From Cymbidium sinense (taxonomy: Eukaryota > Streptophyta > Magnoliopsida > Asparagales > Orchidaceae): a DNA stretch of 64,000 nucleotides. Where the stretch lies: positions 86,152,945 to 86,216,944 of the forward strand of contig CM038216.1 of assembly GCA_021442155.1 (NCBI GenBank). The letters run 5' to 3'. A program made the translations under genes and the position numbers. This document shows, in pieces, positions 22,311 to 34,900 of the stretch. Position 1 is the first letter of the stretch; every line of letters starts with the position of its first letter. The notes beneath the pieces are model-generated. The model was not told the DNA's origin. It worked only from the letters and a program-made list of their open reading frames with translations, and did not search any database.

Positions 22311-24285
22311 ATATTGGGATTTATGAAACTAAAACATACTGCTAAACAAAAATTTAGATAGAGCCTTAAATTAATATGATAAAATAATTCAATTAGAGGG
22401 GAAATATAAAGCTTCAAATGTACATACTCACATCCATCATTCAAGTGTGCTAAAACATATTGCATGTGTAGGTATACTTAAGACTTAATCATATGCATGT
22501 TACATGTGATGGAAAGGAATGATTTAGCATGTGTCATGTGATAGTATTTCAGTTAGATTAATCTTAAGAAGCCTTTCACATTGAATAGAATTATTGAAAG
22601 AGACCCTAAACTTAGGATTAATCTAAAATGTGTAATAAGCCATTCACTAAAGAGAATTAAATCAAATTAACATGCTTTAGAAAGTAGTTTAAGGTCGGGA
22701 TGAAAAAGGCCAACATCTTTTATTCTCTTTACAACACTTAGTTGCTAAGTGTAGGTCATATGAAACAAAAGAAAACACAAATTAAAACTTGTAAATCAAT
22801 TAAATCACTTGAAGTGAAACCACCCTTTAAGTTGAATCTTTCTACACTTAGAAAATCTTAACTCTAAAGCCTAGTTAGGACATACCACACAAGCCTTAAT
22901 ACACACACATTAGATTAAGTCACCACTTCTAGCCATATGTTTAGACGATGCATGGTGTGACGTATATTTTATTTTTGTGACATATCATTTTAGACTGGCT
23001 GTTAGAGTGTATGTTTCATAGACTGGATGGTAGGCTGTGATTAGCCTAATCATATTTTATGTAAGGGATTATATTTAAGGGGTCGCTTAATAATAAATAA
23101 AAATGATCTCTTTGCAGGTTGCTTAAGCCCTTAAGCATAATCCAAGTTAGGACAGATGGGCTTGGTTACCCATGTGTAGGGTGCTAAGTCCAAATTACAA
23201 ATATAACTATTTGGGTTGTATGTGTGTTTAGCTAACACTTGTCTTGCAAGTGTAGTTAGATTTACTTTTCCTATTTTTAATGTACTTTTGCATTAGAAAT
23301 CAGGATTAGTTCTATGGGGGGATAAGGATGAGCATTGTCTAGAAGGCTTTGTCCTAGAGGCCATGTGATGCCTTTGAAGTGGAGCAAACCAAATCAAAGA
23401 AGGAGGAAGATACATGAATACATGAAGACTTGAAGGCCCCCCATAGCATTTATCATATGTAAATTGCAAATTATTCTTCCATGTACCGGTTGTATAAGGG
23501 TAGAGCTCGACTACCTTTTTTTTTTTCAAGTTGTACAATGGCACCCGATCGCACTGGTCTATTATTCTTTTGCATTAGCAATAAAAATTGTTTGATGATG
23601 TGTTTAAAGTACACAATTAGGATGGCATGCTTTTCTTTGTTTCTTTATATGTTTGATGTTTGAATGTGTGGCCTTGAATGCGATTAGGCTCTTAGAAAAA
23701 AATTAACTTTTATACCCAACTACAACTCATAACTAAAGTTTTAAATAATTCATGACCTTACATAAAGCCTAGGACATAAGTCAAATAATTAAAAGATTTA
23801 GCAACCCCTTAGCTGAATGTTGAATGGCCAACAACATGCACATCATATTATTCTTCTCTTGAAATTAAGGGATTTCCATCCATGCACAATAGAGGAATGT
23901 TTGACTAGTGAGGGCATCTTCTGTGTTTGAAAAAACCCTTTCTTGCTGATTTAGCAAACAACCTTATTTCATCATGCATGTAGGCATCAAAAACCCAAAG
24001 CCTTTATCAAAATGAAGTCTCAAAATAAATAAAAATTGAAAAGACTTTGCACTAACTAAGTCATATGCTCATACCACTCATGGTCAAGTCTCTTAGGGAG
24101 TGGGTTTTAGGACTTTAGTTTCTTTCTAATTAAACAATAGCCTAACTAATATTGCAAAACATATGATCAAACTTCATGGATTTAAAGCATAGGAGGTGTT
24201 AGCTGGTTGCCACTCCAGACGGTCGTAAGTCCAATAGTCAGGTGATTTAATCTCTCTTACATAGTTAAACCATATGCCCATTTTC
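22310..24285 (-). mobile_element. Ty3/Gypsy fragment, second copy, inverted
   Basis: The reverse complement aligns by eye with about 7440-9250. Shared blocks in sense orientation include TGGAGTGGC (near 24213), GAGTGGTATGAGCATATGA (near 24070-24090), CAGCTAAGGGGTTG (near 23803-23816), AAAGGCATCACA (near 23363) and ACCCATGTG-AACCAAGCCC (near 23158-23176). It holds the internal 3' end and the first part of the probable LTR and ends before the tandem repeats of the first copy. Small open frames at 22265-22465, 23293-23544 and 23481-23663 show no domain. It is truncated at both ends and embedded in TTTAGGG array. Confidence 0.7.
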
Positions 24286-24420
24286 ACTTAGATTTAGGGC
24301 TTAGATTTAGGCCACGCTTTGGCTTATGCTTTTAGGGTTTATGGTTTAGGGTTTGGGATTTAGGGATGTAGGTTTAGGGTTATAGGTTTAAGGTTTAGGA
24401 TTTAAGGTTTATGGTATTTT
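24285..24420 (+). repeat. TTTAGGG island
   Basis: Heptamer array between the inverted Ty3/Gypsy copy and the first unit of the well-ordered HOR block. It ends in TTTTAATATTAAG, the start of the next tag. Confidence 0.75.
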
Positions 24421-25404
24421 AATATTAAGTAAACCGATAGGTTTAGGTTTAGTTAGTTTATTTAATTTATCTTTTAATTATTTTAGTTTTATTTTTATTT
24501 TTATTTGGGTTTATTTTTTATTTTTCTTAAGATTAGTTTATTTATTTTAGTTTTATTTATTTCAGTTTAGCTTTTTTATTTTAGTTTATTTTTTTAGGTT
24601 TAAGTTTATGGTTATTTTTTAGTTGAGTGTTATTTTTATTTTATTTTTTTTATATTTTCAATTTAGGTTTAGGTTTTTATTTTATTTTTTTAGGTTTAGG
24701 TATTTGGTTTTTATTTTAAGTTTAATTTTAGGTTTTATTTTTTAGTTTAGGTTTAGGTTAATTTTTAGGTTTTATTTTTTAGTTTAGGCTTATTTTTATT
24801 TTATTTTATTTTATTTAGTTTTAGTTTAGGTTTAGGTTTAGTTTATATGTTTAGGTTTAGGTTTTATTTATTTTAGTTTTGATGCGGGTTTGTTTTTTAT
24901 TTTATTTTGTTTAAGTTTTTTTTAGTTTATGGTTTAGGTTTTATTTTTATTTATTTTTAAGTTTTATTTTTAGGTTTAGGTTTTTATTTTATTTTATTTT
25001 AGGTATATTTTAGTTTTATTTTTCATTTAGTTTTTATTTTATTTTGGCTTTTTTTATTCTTAGGCTTATTTTAATTTTTTTAGTTTTGTTTAGGTTTTCA
25101 TTTATTTTATTTTATTTTTAGGTTTAGGTTTTTAGTTTATTTCATTTCATTTTTTTACTTTATTTATGTTTAGGTTGTTATATATGTATATATATATATT
25201 ATTTTTAGGTTTAGGTTTTTAGTTTTTTAGGGTTTCCGGTTTAGTCTTTAAGATTTTAGCATTTTTGGTTTTGGGGTTTAGGGCATAATATTAGGGTTTA
25301 GGGTTTAACATTTAGGGTTTAGTGCTAAGGCTATAGGGCTTAGGGTTTTAGGGTTTAGGGTTAAGGATTTAGAGTTTAGAGTTAGCTTAGGGGATAGTGG
25401 TTTT
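24420..25404 (+). repeat. HOR unit, about 980 bp
   Basis: Starts with TTAAGTAAACCGATAGG. Landmarks in order are TTTAGTTAGTTTATTT, then AGTTGAGTGTTA (24621), then TTTAGGTTTAGG runs, then TTTTTATTCTTAGG (about 25052-25064), a TATATATGTATATATATATA microsatellite (25180-25200) and a terminal TTTAGGG island (25220-25400). The same order recurs in the next units and at 55320, 57200 and 61155. Confidence 0.8.
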
Positions 25405-26604
25405 TTTTTAAATTAATTAAACCGATAGGTTTAGGTTTATTTAGTTTATTTAGATTATTTTTTATTTATTTCAATTTATTTTACCTTTTCTTTTTATTTA
25501 TGTTTATTTTTTTATTTAGTTTAGTTTATTTATTTTAGCTTAGGTTTTTTATTTTAGTTTATTTTTTAGGTTTAGGTTTACGTTTAGATTTATTTTTTAG
25601 TTGAGTTTTATTTTTATTGTATTTTTTATGTTTAAGTTTTATTTTATATTTTTTGGTTTAGCCTTAGGTTTTAGGATTTTATTTTAGGTTTATTATTAGG
25701 TTTTTTATTTTAGTTTAGGTTTTGGTTTATTTTTAGTTTGTTTTATTTTATTTAGTTTAGGTTTAGGTTTAGGTTTAAGTTTATGTTTTTTCTATTTTAG
25801 TTTAGTTTATTTTAGTTTAGGTTTAGGTTTATTTTATTTTAAATTTAGGTTTAGGTTTTTTCATGTTTATGGTTTAGGTTTTATTTTTTATTTGTTTTTA
25901 GGTTTTATTTTTACATTTACTTTTTAAGTTTAGGTTTATATTTAGTTTTATTTTATTTTAATTTAGGTTTATTTTTTTTAGCTTTATTTTATTTCATTCA
26001 TGTTTATTTAATTTAAGTTTTTTATTGTTATGTTTTATTTTAATTTAGTTTAGATTTTTTTTATTTTATTTTAGTTTTAGTTTTAGTTTTTATTTTATTT
26101 TAATTTTAATTTTACTTAGGTTTAGGTTTATTTATTTATTTTATTTTGTGGTTTTATTTAGTTTAGGTTTTTTGGTTTAGGTTTTGGTTTTGCTTTTGGT
26201 TTATGTTTTTATTTTATTTTATTTTGGTTTAGATTTTTTTATATTACTTTTAGGTTTTATTTAGATTAAGTTTAGGTTTTTATGTTTTTAGGGTGTAGGG
26301 GGTTTAGGGTTAGTTTAGGGTTTATGATTTATGGTTTAGGCTTTAGGGTTTAGGGTTTTTAGGGTTTAGGGTATAGGGTTTAGGGTTAGTTTAGGGTTTA
26401 GGGTTTAGGGTTTTAGGGTTTAGGATTTTGAGTTTAGGGTTTAGGGTTTAGGGATGTGGAGTGGGTTTAGTTTTTTTTATGGTTTAGAGTGAGTTTAGGT
26501 AGGGTTTAGGGTGTTTTAGGGTTTAGGGTTTAGGGTTGTATGTTTAGGGTTTACGATTTAGGGTTAGTTTTAGGGTTTAGGGTTTATGGTTTAGGGTTTT
26601 TTAT
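25405..26604 (+). repeat. HOR unit, about 1200 bp
   Basis: Starts with TTAATTAAACCGATAGG, then TTTAGGTTTATTTAG. AGTTGAGTTTTA is at about 25599. It closes with a long TTTAGGG island (about 26280-26600), one of the cleaner ones in the window. The extra length relative to its neighbour is mainly in this island. Confidence 0.8.
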
Positions 26605-27621
26605 TTTAAATTTATTAAACTGATAGGTTTAGGTTTATTTAGTTTATTTAGTTTATTTTTTATTTATTATGTTTATTTTATTTTTTATTTTTATTTAGGT
26701 TTATTTTTTATTTTTATTTTGTTTTGTTAATTTATTTTAGGTTTATTTATTTAAGTTTAGGTTTTTTACTTTAGTTTATTTTTTAGGTTTAGGTTAAGGT
26801 TTATATTTATTTTTTAGTTTAGTTTTATTTTATTTTATTTTTTTAGTTTTAGTTTCTAATTTTTATTTTTAGGTTTAGGTTCAGGTTTTTATTTTATTTT
26901 TTGAGGTTTAGGTTTTAGGTTTTTTTAGGTTTATTTATAAGTTTTATTTTTTAGTTTAGGTTTAGGTTTATTTTTAGTTTATTTCATTTTATTTAGTTTA
27001 GGGTTTATGTTTAGTTTATTTTTTATTTAGGTTTAGGTTTTATTTGTTTTCGTTTTGGTTTGGGTTTATTTTATTTTGTTTATTTAAGCATTAAGTTTTT
27101 TTTCTGTTTAGGGTTTAGGTTTCATTTTTATTTATTTTTAGGTTCAGATTTTTATTTAGTTTTATTTTATCTTATTTTAGGTTCATTTTATTTTTATATT
27201 TCTTTTAGTTTTTATTTTATTTAGTTTTGTTATTTTTAGGTTTATTTTCATTTTTAGTTTAGTTTGGGGTTTTATTTATTTCATTTTATTTTTTTTTATT
27301 TTTTATTTTATTTTTTAGGTTTAGGTTTAGGTTTACATTTTTATTATTTTTTATTATTTTATTTTATTTGGGCTTAGGTTTTTTATTTATTTTAGGTTTT
27401 ATTTAGTTTAGGTTTAGGTTTTTATGTTTTTAGGTTTTGAGTGTTTAGCATTTAGGGTTTAGGGTAGAGGGTTTAGGATTTGGGGTTTATGGTTTAGGGT
27501 TTCGGGTTGTAGGTTTTAGGGTTCTGGGTTTAGGGTTTAGAGTTATTGGTTTAGGGTTGTAGGTTTAGTGAGTTTAGGCATAGGGTTAGTTTGGTTTTAG
27601 GATTAGGGTTTATTTTTTTTT
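26605..27621 (+). repeat. HOR unit, about 1020 bp
   Basis: Starts with TTTATTAAACTGATAGG and TTTAGGTTTATTTAG, and has the same order of TTTATTT and TTTAGG blocks. It ends in a TTTAGGG island at 27420-27615 that leads into the next tag. Confidence 0.8.
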
Positions 27622-29430
27622 TAAATTAAGTAAACTAGTAGGTTTAAGTTTGTTTAGTTTATTTATTATTTATTTTAGTTTAGTTCATTTTTTATTTAGG
27701 TTTATTTTTATTTAGTTCAGTTTATTTCTTTTAAGTTTATTTACTTTACTTTAGGCTTTTTATTTTAGTTTAATTTTAAGGTTTACTTTTAGGTTTAGGT
27801 TTATTTTTTAGTTTAGTTTTGTTTTTATTTTATTTTTTAGGTTTAGGTTTTTTTTTATTTATAGGTTTAAGTTTAGTGTTTTATTTTATTTTTGATTTAT
27901 TTTTAGGATTTATTTATTAGTTTAGGTTTAGGTTTATTTTTAGTTCATTTTATTTTATTTAGTTTTGGTTTAGGTTTATGTTTAGTTTATTTTAGGTTTA
28001 GGTTTAGGTTTTATTTATTTTTGTTTAGTTTATTATTGTTTAGATTTAGGTTTTATTTATTATTTTATTTATTTTAGGTTTAAGTTTAGGTTTTATTTTT
28101 TTTATTTATGCTTTTTTTATTTTAGGTTTAGGGGTTTGTTTTATTTAGGGTTAAGGTTTTATTTTTTATTTATTTTTAGGTTTATTATTTATGTTTAGGT
28201 TTTTATTTAGTTTTCATTTTATTTTATTTTATTTTAGTTTAGTTTTTATTTTATTTTAGCTTAGGTTTTTAGGTTTATGTTTCGGTTGAGGTTTAGGTTT
28301 ATGTTTTAGATTCTATTTTTATTTTATTATATTTCTTATTTTATTTTGGTTTAGGTTTTTTATTTATTTTATTTTTAGGTTTTATTTAGTTAGGTTTACA
28401 TTTTTAGGTTTTTAGGGTTAGGGCTTAGGATTTAGGTTTGAGGGTTTTAGGGTTTAGGGTTTTAGAGTTTTAGGGTTTAGGGTTTAGAATTTAGGGTTTA
28501 TTTTTATTTTTATTTATTTTAGTTTTTTATCTTAGGTTTATTTATTTTAGTTTAGGTTTTTTATTTTAGTCTATTTCTTAGGCTTAGGTTTATTTTTTAG
28601 TCTAGGTTTATCTTTATTTTATTTTTTAGGTTTAGGTTTTATTTTATTTTTTTTGTTTAGGTTTAGGCTTTTATTTTATTTTTGGTTAATTTTTAGGTTT
28701 TATTTTTTATAGGTTTATGTTTATTTTTAGTTTATTTAATTTTATTTAGTTTAGGTTTAGGTTTAGGTTTAGTCTATTTTAGGTTCAGGTATAGTTTATT
28801 TTAGGTTTATGTTTAGGTTTTATTTATTTTAGTTTAATTTATCTTAGTTTAGGTTTACATTTCTTTATTTTTATTTTAGGTTTAGGTTTTTTTAGTTTAG
28901 GGTTTAGGTTTTATTTTTTTATTTATTATTAGGCTTTATTTTTTGGTTTATTGTTTAGGTTTACGCTTTTATTTAGTTTTTATTTTATTTTATTTTAGAT
29001 TTATTTTATTTTTATTTTATGTGTAGTTTTCTTTTTTAATTTAGGTTTTTTAATAATTTCGCAAAGTTTAGGTTTTTATTTATTTTATTTTAGTTTAGTT
29101 TTTATTTTTTGTTGTATTTTCTTTTTACGTTTAGGTTTAAGTTTAGGTTTTAGTTTATATTTTTATTTTATTTTATTTTATTTGTTTTATTTTGGTATAA
29201 GTTTTTTTTATTAATTTTATTTTTCGGTTTTATTTAGTTTAGGTTTAGGTTTTTAGGGTTTAGGGTTTAGGTTTTATGGTTTAAGGTTTAGGATTTTATG
29301 GCTTAGGGTTTTAGGTTTTATGCTTTTAGGGTTTAGAGTTTAGGGTTAGGGTTTAGGGTTTAGGGTTTTGTGTTTTGGCTTTAGGGGTTAGGGTTTTTAG
29401 GGCTTAGGGTTAGTTTAGGGTTTTATTTTT
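27622..29430 (+). repeat. Two HOR units (tagged start 27622, untagged start near 28500)
   Basis: The first unit begins TTAAGTAAACTAGTAGG and ends in an island at 28390-28500. The second starts within the unit order without a tag (TTTATTTTTATTTATTTTAG at about 28498). It ends in an island at 29240-29425 that abuts LINE B through a TTTTTAAAAAAAA run. There are no genes. Confidence 0.75.
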
Positions 29431-31990
29431 AAAAAAAAAAAACCCCATATAGGGGGAATTTAATTGCCACAAAAAAGAGGGTTATAAGGTCCTTATCAAG
29501 GGATAAACTCCAAAACTACTACTCGAAGAGCTAACCAGAGAGTAAATCCCAATCTAAGTACAACCAAAAGCAAAAAAAAAAAGAGAAAAGAAAGCAAAAG
29601 ATACAAAATGATTAACAAAGCTAATGGATAGATCCGGCCAAAGCTCTTGGATTAGAGAATGCATGGCACTGGGGAGCAAACCTACAAGAGAAAAGAGAAA
29701 TGCATATGCAAAATGTAGAAAGATAAAAATTAGAGAAAGCAATGACAAAGTGAAAATTAAAGCAAAGATAAACCGAGAAAAATTATAGAGAAGTGTGTGA
29801 GAGAAGGCTGGCCACACCAAATTGGGGAAGATGCAAATATGAGCATCCAAACTTCTGCGGAAGGGTTACATCACAAGAGCTACTACCAAACCAAAAAGGA
29901 GTGAAATCATCACAACCATCATAACCTACAAACCTGTGGGAAGATAGCAGCCATTTTTTGAAAGTCTTATGAGCCTTAGTACCTGCAAACCTAAAGAAAG
30001 CCATATACACTAAAGAAAAGGAAATAGCAAAGAGAAGAATGGGAGAGGGGATCCCATACAAGATAAATATCATCAATATAGTCACCATAGCATGAGAATC
30101 ACTACACATATGAAAATGAACCATCTTTGCAAGATCCACCTTTTTAATACCAGAGCCAAGAGTATAATTAGGCCAGCATGATAACCCACCACAAGAAAAT
30201 AGCAGAAAAGGCCAGGCAGAAGATAGAAACAATATACAACTGATTGAAAAGGCTGCTGAAATCTTGCTAAGCAAATCAATTAGCATGTAAATAACACCAT
30301 CCTAAACATATGGGACATATATAAAACTTATAGGCCAGGAGTACAACTCAGGAATATTGCCTAGAAAAGGTACCCATTCAGAATAAGCAATGGAGATGTT
30401 AACATCCCCCTTGTTAATAATCATTGCAGAAGTTAACAAACAACAAATGTAAAGCAAGATAGCATAACCCAAACCCAAAATACAAAAGGAAATGCAGAAG
30501 TCTAACAGAACCAAGATGGGAATGCAGTAGCAGATTAAGTGGATCAGAAGCCACAGGTAATAAGCTGCACCCCACCGCAAACAAAACCAAATAAAGACAA
30601 ATAGAGACAACCCTAGCGACTGGGCATAAAACCCGATAATCCGGTTCAACCAACAACCAATACGACAAATAACTGACCATAAAAAGTCATTCAGTAGAGT
30701 GCATAAGTTAATAACCAAGTAGGTAATAGAATAATCCAGTGATGCACAAGTCTAATGAACCAAGATGGAAAAATAGCAGTAGATTAATTAGACCATGAAC
30801 ATCAGGTGATAAAATGTCAGCGACAAAAATAATCAAAAAATAACCCAGTAACTGGACATAAGACCCAAAAATTCAATCAACAATTAAAATAGCAAAACAA
30901 TTATTGCACCCATAAGATAATCTAATAAAAATAGTGGTACATCTAGACACGAAAAAGGTTCAAAGGAGAGCCATCATTGAAATCCTTCAAGACAAAGCGG
31001 GCTAGCTAAGCCAACATCATCAATAAAAGCAGACTCGAAAGAAAACAAAAAGTAATTCCAATCCTGCAAAGAGACAATAATAATAACAAGGGTATTGCAG
31101 TTTCTCTCCAAACAGGTTAGGGAGGTGAGGTTAGCAAGAACAATCAGAAAAACAACCCCAGAAGGAGCCTACTAGACATAAGAACCGAAAATCCAATAGC
31201 CAACAATTAAAGCAGCAAAATAATTATTGCACCCACCATAAGATAATCCAGTAAAAAATAGTGGTACAACATATACACGAAAGGGGTTCAAAGGAGAGCC
31301 ATCATTGAAATCCTTCAAGACAAAGAAAAGCAGACCAAAGCCAAATCATCAATAAAATAATGGAAAGAAATCAAGAGGTAATTCCAATCCTGCAAAGAAA
31401 CAGTAATAATAACAAGGGTATTGCAGTTTCTCTCCATACAGGTTGTGGAGGTTAGGTTAAAGAGCATAATAGGGGCCACATACCTATTTAAGAGAGAAAC
31501 GACAGATAAATTAGGGCCTATCATGAAGCTATACAAAAATATAGCAATTAAACAAGGAGACAACAAAGTCATAAGCCCCAGCACAGATTTCCAGAAAAAG
31601 GAAAAGAGACAAAATTCACCCTTAATCATAAAATGGAAAATAGATACAGTTAGACCCATAAACAAAATATTGATGACAAGAAGTATATCCTTGTTGATTA
31701 GAAAGTATTGCAGAAAGTAAAACATCTCCCTCCAGCAGATCCGACTGATAATGGAAAATATCTCCATTCAGTAGGTTAGAAAACAAGAAACACCTTACCA
31801 TTAATCATGGAAACAGCAGAAGTAGTATGACCCCAAATAAGGTTAGGGTAATTAATCCAGTAGCAGATGCCATAGAGATCATAAAATAACTAGAAAGGGT
31901 ATCAGGAAGATGCATCAGCAAAACCCAGAGAAATAATAACACTAAACAGAAGTTGGTCATCTTAAACATATACCAAACAATAGGATGAAT
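29431..31990 (-). other. LINE B long 3' non-coding region with internal tandem repeats
   Basis: About 2.5 kb lie between the end of ORF2 and the element end, longer than in LINE C (about 1.8 kb). Plus-strand segments at 30881-31134 and 31202-31458 are near-identical duplicates; both contain GGTTCAAAGGAGAGCCATCA, AGTAATTCCAATCCTGCAAA (or GGTAATTCC) and AGGGTATTGCAGTTTCTCTC. A related duplication starts near 30496 and 30743 (AGTCTAAC-GAACCAAGATGG type). Minus-strand open frames at 29783-30286 (167 residues), 30302-30718 (138) and 31315-31767 (150) are hydrophobic and lack domains. They are not conserved in frame in LINE C, so I treat them as non-coding. Confidence 0.65.
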
Positions 31991-34900
31991 TAATTTTGAG
32001 GTAAGGAGTCTAGTATTGTCCAAATTAACCAAACCATGCAAATGTTTAGGTAGTGTAAGTTGATCAAAGAATTTTATGCCATCTAATCTAGCACCCAGAT
32101 TAGCAACGTAATCAGTACATGCATTACCTTCACACCTTACATGAGTGATTTTAAATAGAGTTGAGAAAGGAGAGCTCTAGTCTGCTTTAGAAGGTAGTAC
32201 AATTCAGTATTGCCCACTTTGGTGGAAGTCAAAAGATCAATCAGCAATAGGGCATCCACCTCAATCCAAATATTGAGCCAACCTTTTTGAAGGCAAATCT
32301 CAATAGCTTTGTAAACTGCCATTAGCTCAACAAAAAGAATAGTTCAAGTATTAAGGGGGTAAGCAAAAGCACATAAGACTTTACGATTAAGGTTTTTGAA
32401 AATGCCACCACAGCTAGAAGCATTTTGAGAAACAAAGCCATCAGTGTTAATTTTAATTGTATTAGCATGAATTTTTGTCCAATAAACAATCTTGTCATCT
32501 TTACAGTTGGGTTGATCCGTCAAGTTAAAGCATTATTGTATGTAGCCTTTGAATTGATTGTAGTTAATTAAATTGGCATTAAATAAGGCAGGATTTTATT
32601 TTTAATTCTAGCAATTATCCTCATATGGTTCATAGGAATCCCATATTTTGCATCATTTACGTCCATCCATATGAACCAGAGTTATAGCTTATCACTTTAA
32701 TGTGCCCTTTAATAGTGTTTTCAAAATAAACTTCAAGAAGTTGGTATAGAGTTAAGGAGCCATTGAATTTGACAATATTAAAAAGTTCATCATACCAAAT
32801 CCAAAGTTTGGAAGCAATGGATCCGTTATCAAATACATGATTCACATTCTCAATGTGAAAGTAGTAGTAGCATTTTGAAGGTAAGAAAAACCTTTACCCA
32901 TATCAAGGAGTTAATAGGGATGAAGTTTTTCAAAATATGCCAAGTTAGAACATAATAAGAAATAGGAATAGTGTTATTCCAAAGTTTAAAAAATACATTG
33001 GAGAAATCATGAGCTTCTTTGATATGAATCCAGACATTTTTAAGGTTGAAATCACCATTTTGGGAAAGCTTAAAAAGGATCTAATCATGATTTCTAGGAA
33101 TGAAAGGAATAATAGTAAGCTTATCTAAAAGAGAGAAAGGAATATAGTTAGTAAGCTTACTATTGTTCCACTTATTATTCTACCAGAAAGTGTTCACTTT
33201 AATAGCAACAGTGGAGTGAGTAGAAAGTAATTCATACCCACCTCCAGTCCAGTTATCTTGCCAAAAGAAAGAGGTTCTAGAGTTAATCCCCCATGAGATT
33301 AATGATTTTTCCTCCCATTTGATGGAATGAAGTCTTTTCCATACAGGAGAGTCTCCCACTTTATAAGGGCAAATGAGAGGGTGTTTACCTTGGCAGTATT
33401 TGGCAGTCATGAAATTAGCACAAAGACTATTGTTGCTCCTAAAATTCCACCAGAGTTTATAGGAAAAAGCAGTGATAGCTTCTCTGATTGGCAAACACCC
33501 AAGCCCACCTTCAGCAAGAGTGCCACAGCTTTTATACCAAGAGTTCTAATGCATTCTTATAGTAGAATTGTTATAACCCTAGAAGAATTTGTTAAGGAGA
33601 CGTTCAATTCTATTAATGGTAGAATTGGTTATCACAATGGGTTGAATGAGATATAAAGGCATGGAGTTAAGGGTACTCTTAATCAAAGTGAGCCTACCAC
33701 CAAATGAGAGTAAATGAAATTCCCAAATAGAAATTTTATTAGAGATTTTTTGGATTAACTCATCAAAGAGATGTGATCTTTTCTAACCTTTAAAAAGCGG
33801 AGCACCAAGATATTTAATAGGAAGTTGTTGTTGCTGAAAATTAGTAATTCCCAAGATTTGGTTGATTCTATTACTAGAGATTTTAGATGAAGGAATGAAA
33901 CAACTATTACCTTTGTTAAGAAAGAGACCACTTTTGTTACCAAATTTATTTAAAAGATTTTTAATAGTTTTAATGTGATGAATAGAGGCATTACAAAAGA
34001 TTATGAAGTCATCAGCAAAGCTAAGATGAGAGACAGGAAGACCACCTTGAGTTCTAAAAAATATGCTAGGATTATTATTGAAAAGATCATTGAGACTCCT
34101 CGAAAGATATTCAATAGCAATAATAAAAAGAGAGGGAGATAAGGGATTTCCTTGTCTCAATCCATGCATAGAAGGGAAAAAACCTAGGGACTCACCATTC
34201 ATGATAACGGAGAACCAAACATTGGTAATACAATTTTTAATGAGACGGATAAAAGAGTCAGAAAAAATAAACAAATGTAGAATTTGGAAGAGAAAATTCC
34301 AAGAGAGGTTGTCAAAAGCTTTAGAGATGTCCAATTTGAAAAGGATGTTACCAGCTCTGGTAGAAGCATCAAGGTCATGAATCAGCTCTTGGGCTAGAAG
34401 AATGTTGTCAGATATAGCTCTACCTTTAACGAAACTAGTTTGGTTGGGGAAAAAAATTTTAGGTAGCAGCGGACTAATTCTATTGGCAATTAATTTTGCA
34501 ATGAGTTTATGAAAGAAGGTGCAAAGGCTGATAGGTCTGAAATCATCCTAAGATTCAGGATTATTAATTTTGGGAATGAGAACAATGAAAGTGCTAGAAA
34601 AATATCTAGGTAAATAATTTCCATCGAAGAAATAAATGACAGCATCGATAAGGTCATACTTAATAATAGGCCAACAATGCTGAAAAAATTGAGTCATGTA
34701 GCCATCAAGGCCAGCAACAAAATCAGTGTTCATGCAATTAAGAATACTACCAATCTCAGCTTCCGTAGGATGCATATTAAGCAAGTGGTTGTCATCATTA
34801 GTAATTGTTGAGAGAATCAGGTGAGAGTTGGAGAGAGCTTCTAAAGAAGTTTGTTGTTTAATAAGTTTTTAAAATGATGTATGACAGAATCTTTAATATC

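Noticed and set aside
30302..30718. Membrane-protein-like ORF downstream of LINE B ORF2 (and 38658-39736 in LINE C), considered as an extra LINE gene
   Set aside because: The two elements share nucleotide blocks in this region, but the open frames differ in position and sequence and run through several frames. Composition explains the hydrophobic translation.
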